This document shows, one piece after another, positions 1 through 64,000 of a stretch of 64,000 nucleotides of DNA. This DNA is from Elysia chlorotica (lineage: Eukaryota > Mollusca > Gastropoda > Plakobranchidae). The notes beneath the pieces are model-generated. The model was not told the DNA's origin and made no database searches. It saw nothing but the letters and a program-made list of their open reading frames with translations. The translations under genes and the position numbers were made by a program. The stretch lies in assembly GCA_003991915.1 (NCBI GenBank), contig RQTK01000233.1:502458-566457 (forward strand). Reading direction: 5' to 3'. Each line of letters begins with the position of its first letter. Position 1 is the stretch's first letter.

Positions 1-1042
1 AGACAATATGCGGCGAAAAATATTCCTCTCTCTCTCTCCCCAAATTAAAAACTGTAATGATTATACAAAATATCATCCACAGTCTAAATGATGTATGGGT
101 CTTTCCAACACCCCCACTTGCCTGGTCGAGGGTTGCGAGGGTTGCAAGCCATGTCGTCTGCCACCATGAGGATAATCTGGCTGAATATAAGAATCACAGT
201 AGAGGTTAGACAGTCATGATCACAACTGTTGAAACACTTTACTCTTCATCCATCTTATATGTTTAAAGATCAATCAAGATGCAGGCCTATCCAAAAATGT
301 GTACCTCATGAAATTCAGAACAAAGTAATGAGGAAAAAAATTATGTGTATACTTAAAATTCTGTTTATATTATTTTTTTAAAACATTGTTCACCATGAAT
401 TAGACTTTACTGCAAACTCAGCCTTTTACGCCTCTTTTACTATCTCTCTTTCATTCTTTGGCCGAGAGAGGGAGAGAGAGAGTTGTTGTTGAGTTGGTTT
501 AACGTCCAACATCAGCACTATAAAGGCTATATAGTGGATGGGCCCCAAAACTGAGGTCTGACAATTTTATGTGCTGCCACACACGAGACAGGGCAGGGAT
601 ACCATGACTCCTGTCTCAGCCGGTCATATTTAACTGACACCGACCCAACCAGTGGGTAACGCAATCACCAGGCCTCGAATTCGAACCTTTTGCGTCGGAA
701 GCCGATGTTCTACCCCAGGGCCACCGCACACCCCCCCCAGAGAGAAATAGAGAAAGAGAGAACTCCCTACAAACGTTTACTTTGAACAGTAAATTTTATA
801 ACACAAAAAGAGAAAAATAACAGAAAATTATATACAACGATTCATTGATATAGGTAATAGGATATTAGATATTTATAAAAAAAACAACAACTTATGAAGA
901 ATTACTAAGAACAAAAAAGTTGTAAAGAAAAAAACAGTGAAACACAGTTAAAACAATTTTAAACAAAAAAGCTAAAACAGTCATTTCTGCCTTGCACAAG
1001 CAAAAATCCTGGCTACTCTCATGTTTAGTTTATGTAGCATAC
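1..1042. other. PIGK intron, downstream of exon 2
   Basis: No further PIGK exon is recognisable before the left edge. The stretch holds CT/GA-rich simple sequence (near 25-40 and 455-485), one minus-strand SINE and A-rich sequence at 780-970. Confidence 0.6.
489..730 (-). repeat. tRNA-derived SINE, near full length
   Basis: Read on the minus strand it has a tRNA-like head with a B-box-like GGTTCGAATTC, a central part (GGTCGGTGTCAG, GACAGGAGTCATGGTATCCC, CGTGTGTGGCAGCACATAAA) and a tail ending ATGTTGGACGTTAAACCAAC. The same order recurs in the other copies listed here. Confidence 0.8.
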
Positions 1043-1188
1043 CTGTCTGGAATTCCCAAGCGCTTCACACTGCGGTATAGGGAAAGCACATTGGCATGGT
1101 GGCGGTAGTTGAACCAAAACCTTGACGCGTCTACGAGCACAGCCCAGTTATTTGTGTGTCCACTTTTGAAAAACTCTTTTACCTGTTC
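1043..1188 (-). CDS. PIGK: PIGK coding exon 2 (GPI-anchor transamidase catalytic subunit)
   Basis: PIGK (GPI8) is the cysteine-protease-like catalytic subunit of GPI transamidase, which cleaves the C-terminal signal of precursor proteins in the ER and joins them to GPI. This 146-nt exon reads EQVKEFFKSGHTNNWAVLV, then SRFWFNYRHHANVLSLYRSV and KRLGIPD, the strongly conserved start of the mature enzyme (HTNNWAVLV and SRFWFNYRH are hallmark stretches). On the minus strand the acceptor is tttacag before GAA and the donor is CAG|gtatgc; the exon enters in phase 0 and leaves in phase 2. The catalytic His and Cys lie in later exons outside the window. An in-frame reading upstream of the acceptor is intron and was not included. 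Confidence 0.95.
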
Positions 1189-2112
1189 CTGTAAAGGCAA
1201 AATGTCAATTGATAATAAAAATTTTAAAAATAGGAAAAATTGTTCATGGGAAACTATCAAGGGATAATACACATACACGTTTTAAAGCTAGATTCTGGCT
1301 TGACCAGCTATCTAGGTCAAAGCGAGCCCAGTGGTTACGCGGATAGCTAAGTTTTCAAATATTTCAAAAACTAAGCTTATTTTATAAATCATTTTTTCAA
1401 TTATTTGACGACTAGCTGAGACTAAAATATATATACTACTTGGGTCTATAGTTATAAAGGCATTCTAGAGAAAAATGTGTTTAAAGTTTTAAATCGAGAA
1501 CCGGAAAACAATGCCGGGCATCCAACACAGACCATCACTGATCAAATTTTGCCTCCCTGTCGCAAAACAGATTGTTGGCCCATCATCGGAAGCTATTTGG
1601 TCCTATATATCCGTCGTGCGACATTCAGTGTATCTCGAGGAATGAAAAACCACTAAAAATAGATAGCTGCATATTGTCTGTTTCTGACTGGGATGGATAT
1701 ATGAGTTGGTATAGTCGTTCCATAATCTTATTTGCACATTCTTAGAAAATTTTGTAAGCTGTCGTGATTTTGTAGATTACTTATAAATGGGTCCTTGGGT
1801 AGTAAGCACAAACAAGACGTAGTTTACGTCTCATCGTAAACTTTCTTATTCTCATGTTGCTACGACGAGTCGTAAGCTATGTCATCTTTGTGCTTACTAC
1901 CCCTAGAATCTAAATCTAACGTCTCAAACCCATTGATCACCACTCTTGTCGCCGAGAAGGCTAGATTTAACCTAGATCTAGATCTAACCTAAAATTTAGG
2001 CTAAATGGAGATCTGGATTCTTAACTTCTAAGATTAACTCGATCTTCCAAAGTAATTGAAAATGATTGATCTATGTAGACTAAATTATAATGAATTTTAT
2101 AAATTAACTCAC
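1189..2112. other. PIGK intron 1
   Basis: An AT-rich intron between the two PIGK exons. It holds a foldback element (1797-1902) and a cluster of repeated AGATCTAG/TAGATCTA motifs near 1960-2020. No other coding signal was seen. Confidence 0.8.
1797..1902. mobile_element. Foldback (MITE-like) element
   Basis: The 106-bp segment starts GGGTAGTAAGCACAAA and ends with its exact reverse complement, TTTGTGCTTACTACCC. The inner arms are also partly self-complementary (CGTAGTTTACGTCTC against GACTCGTCGTA), so nearly the whole segment folds back. Related hairpins occur at 10048-10155 and about 57131-57241. No clear target-site duplication was identified and no transposase is present. It could be a non-autonomous DNA transposon or another palindromic repeat. 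Confidence 0.6.
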
Positions 2113-2220
2113 ATCGTGATTTGCATGTCCAACATTGACATTTGTGGAAAAGAGAATCAAAATACATGCAAAGTTGAAAATGAAAGTGAACTTCATATTG
2201 TTTTCACCGGTGTCCACCAT
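2113..2220 (-). CDS. PIGK: PIGK coding exon 1 (start and signal peptide)
   Basis: A 36-codon exon too short for a standard ORF scan. It starts at the ATG whose first base is 2220 and ends at a consensus donor, GAT|gtgagt, in phase 0, which matches the phase-0 entry of the next PIGK exon. A polar start (MVDTGENN) is followed by a hydrophobic stretch (MKFTFIFNFACILILF) and a short polar end (HANHD). This is the ER signal peptide expected immediately before the conserved EQ..EFFKSGHTNNW segment. A second Met at codon 9 could also start the signal peptide. PIGK signal peptides are poorly conserved, so the call rests on position, hydrophobicity, donor and phase. Confidence 0.85.
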
Positions 2221-2590
2221 TTTGAATGTAGTATCAAAACAAAAATGTTCATGCGACCACTTCCGGTTCATTTATTCTAAAATAAAATTAATCTATCGCA
2301 TATTTTTGTTAATTAAGTAAAAAAATAAAAAGATTTATAAAATTAGTATTAGTATATAACGTTAATATCATTGGAATAAAAAAATCTTTTTTGACACAAT
2401 TTTCTAGTTTTACTGCGGATGAACCCAAGTGTTACTCGGTTCATGGTGGCGGTTTGTTGTCCTTAGAAACGGCTAAGAAGGATTTACAACCTCGGGTGTG
2501 AGGGCTTTCCAAACTTAACGAGTGCAAGTACCACCAGTCGCCAAAATCAGTTCCCCGAAGCTTTCCTTTATCCGCTGCAAAAGCGGCAAA
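2221..2590. promoter_or_regulatory. Shared intergenic region, putative bidirectional promoter
   Basis: Only 370 bp separate the PIGK ATG (minus) from the AK5-like ATG (plus), so both promoters and 5' UTRs must lie here unless upstream noncoding exons exist. The half next to PIGK is AT-rich. The half next to AK5 (2410-2590) is less so and carries a GC-richer ATGGTGGCGG element at about 2444. An inverted CCAAT box (ATTGG, 2370-2374) is present. No convincing TATA box was seen for either gene. Promoter function is inferred from geometry. Confidence 0.6.
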
Positions 2591-63467
<60,877 letters not shown>

Positions 63468-63857
63468 GTTAGTAAAACTCAATGTGTTTTCTTAAATGCG
63501 GAGTGGGGCTGTTTGAAAACAATGGCTGTAAAAGTTTAACACTCAACCATACTTCGAAATCCTCTTAATAAATGCTATAATGATTGTGTGTGTTTTTTAA
63601 AACATTTAAAATTAATTATTGTATTGTCTCCTCTCTCTCTCTCTGTCTTTCGCTCTGTGTCTCTCTCTCCCTCTCTGTCTGTCTGTCTTTCGCTCTGTGT
63701 CTCTCTCTCCCTCTCTGTCTGTCTGTCTCTGTCTGTCTTTGTCTCTCTCTCTCTCTGTCTTTCTCTCTGTGTCTCTCTCTCCCTCTCTGTCTGTCTGTCT
63801 CTGTCTGTCTTTGTCTCTCTCTCTCTCTGTCTTTCTCTCTGTGTCTCTCTCTCCCTC

Positions 63858-63904
<47 letters not shown>

Positions 63905-64000
63905 GTCTGTCTCTGTCTCTCTGTCTCTCTCTGTCTCTCTCTCTCTCTCTTACAACCACTGTCATTCTGTTGTCTGCTGTTTCTCTGTCTGTCTGTCTGT
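63468..64000. other. AK5-like intron 26 (partial)
   Basis: Almost wholly a CT/TGTC minisatellite (63630-64000) with a unit of about 72 bp (TCTGTGTCTCTCTCTCCCTC, then TGTCTGTCTGTCTCTGTCTG). Its open minus-strand frame is a repeat translation. The domain E P-loop exon is not reached. Confidence 0.85.

Noticed and set aside
2056-2320. Two forward open frames between 2056 and 2320
   Set aside because: They overlap PIGK exon 1 on the other strand, show no family similarity, and lie in the presumed promoter.

Overview
This is nuclear DNA of an animal, most likely a mollusc and possibly a gastropod. The lineage call is an inference from low coding density, GT-AG introns, many simple repeats and a dispersed tRNA-derived SINE family. 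There are no bacterial or viral genes. One run of N marks an assembly gap (46203-46429).

Two protein genes are supported, diverging from a shared 370-bp intergenic region at 2221-2590. On the minus strand are the first two coding exons of PIGK, the catalytic subunit of GPI transamidase; the rest lies beyond the left edge. On the plus strand a single large gene fills the rest of the window. It is an adenylate kinase isoenzyme 5-like (AK5-like) gene, traced through 26 coding exons from 2591 to 63467 and still open at the right edge. Human PIGK and AK5 are also head-to-head neighbours, so the pair looks like very old microsynteny.

The AK5-like protein begins with an RIIa/Dpy-30-like docking segment (exons 1-2). 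Domains A (exons 3-7) and B (exons 8-12) resemble the first domain of vertebrate AK5. A Glu/Ala/Gln-rich linker follows (exons 13-15). Domains C (exons 16-20) and D (exons 21-25) resemble AK1 and the second AK5 domain, and a further domain E begins in exon 26. Each domain uses the same five-exon module with matching phases, so the gene grew by duplication of whole modules. Exon 15 stays open in frame to a stop at 41449, so a shorter two-domain isoform of about 788 residues is possible.

Two coding breaks stand out. Exon 6 (domain A) is split: its last 45 nt and its splice donor lie on the opposite strand about 420 bp downstream, as expected from an inversion of about 468 bp. A decayed forward-strand copy of the same exon end lies just beyond. 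Exon 22 (domain D) loses its last ten codons and donor to a TAA microsatellite that creates an in-frame stop. Either could be an assembly artefact.

A recurring theme is duplication of exon edges. Exon 2 has decayed copies of its acceptor upstream and of its donor downstream. Exon 9 is preceded by a 48-bp minisatellite that resembles its own 3' splice site. The end of exon 21 is duplicated in its intron. Exons 19 and 24 share a nearly identical core that suggests gene conversion. The rest is introns with microsatellites, SINEs, foldback elements and two decayed LINE fragments.
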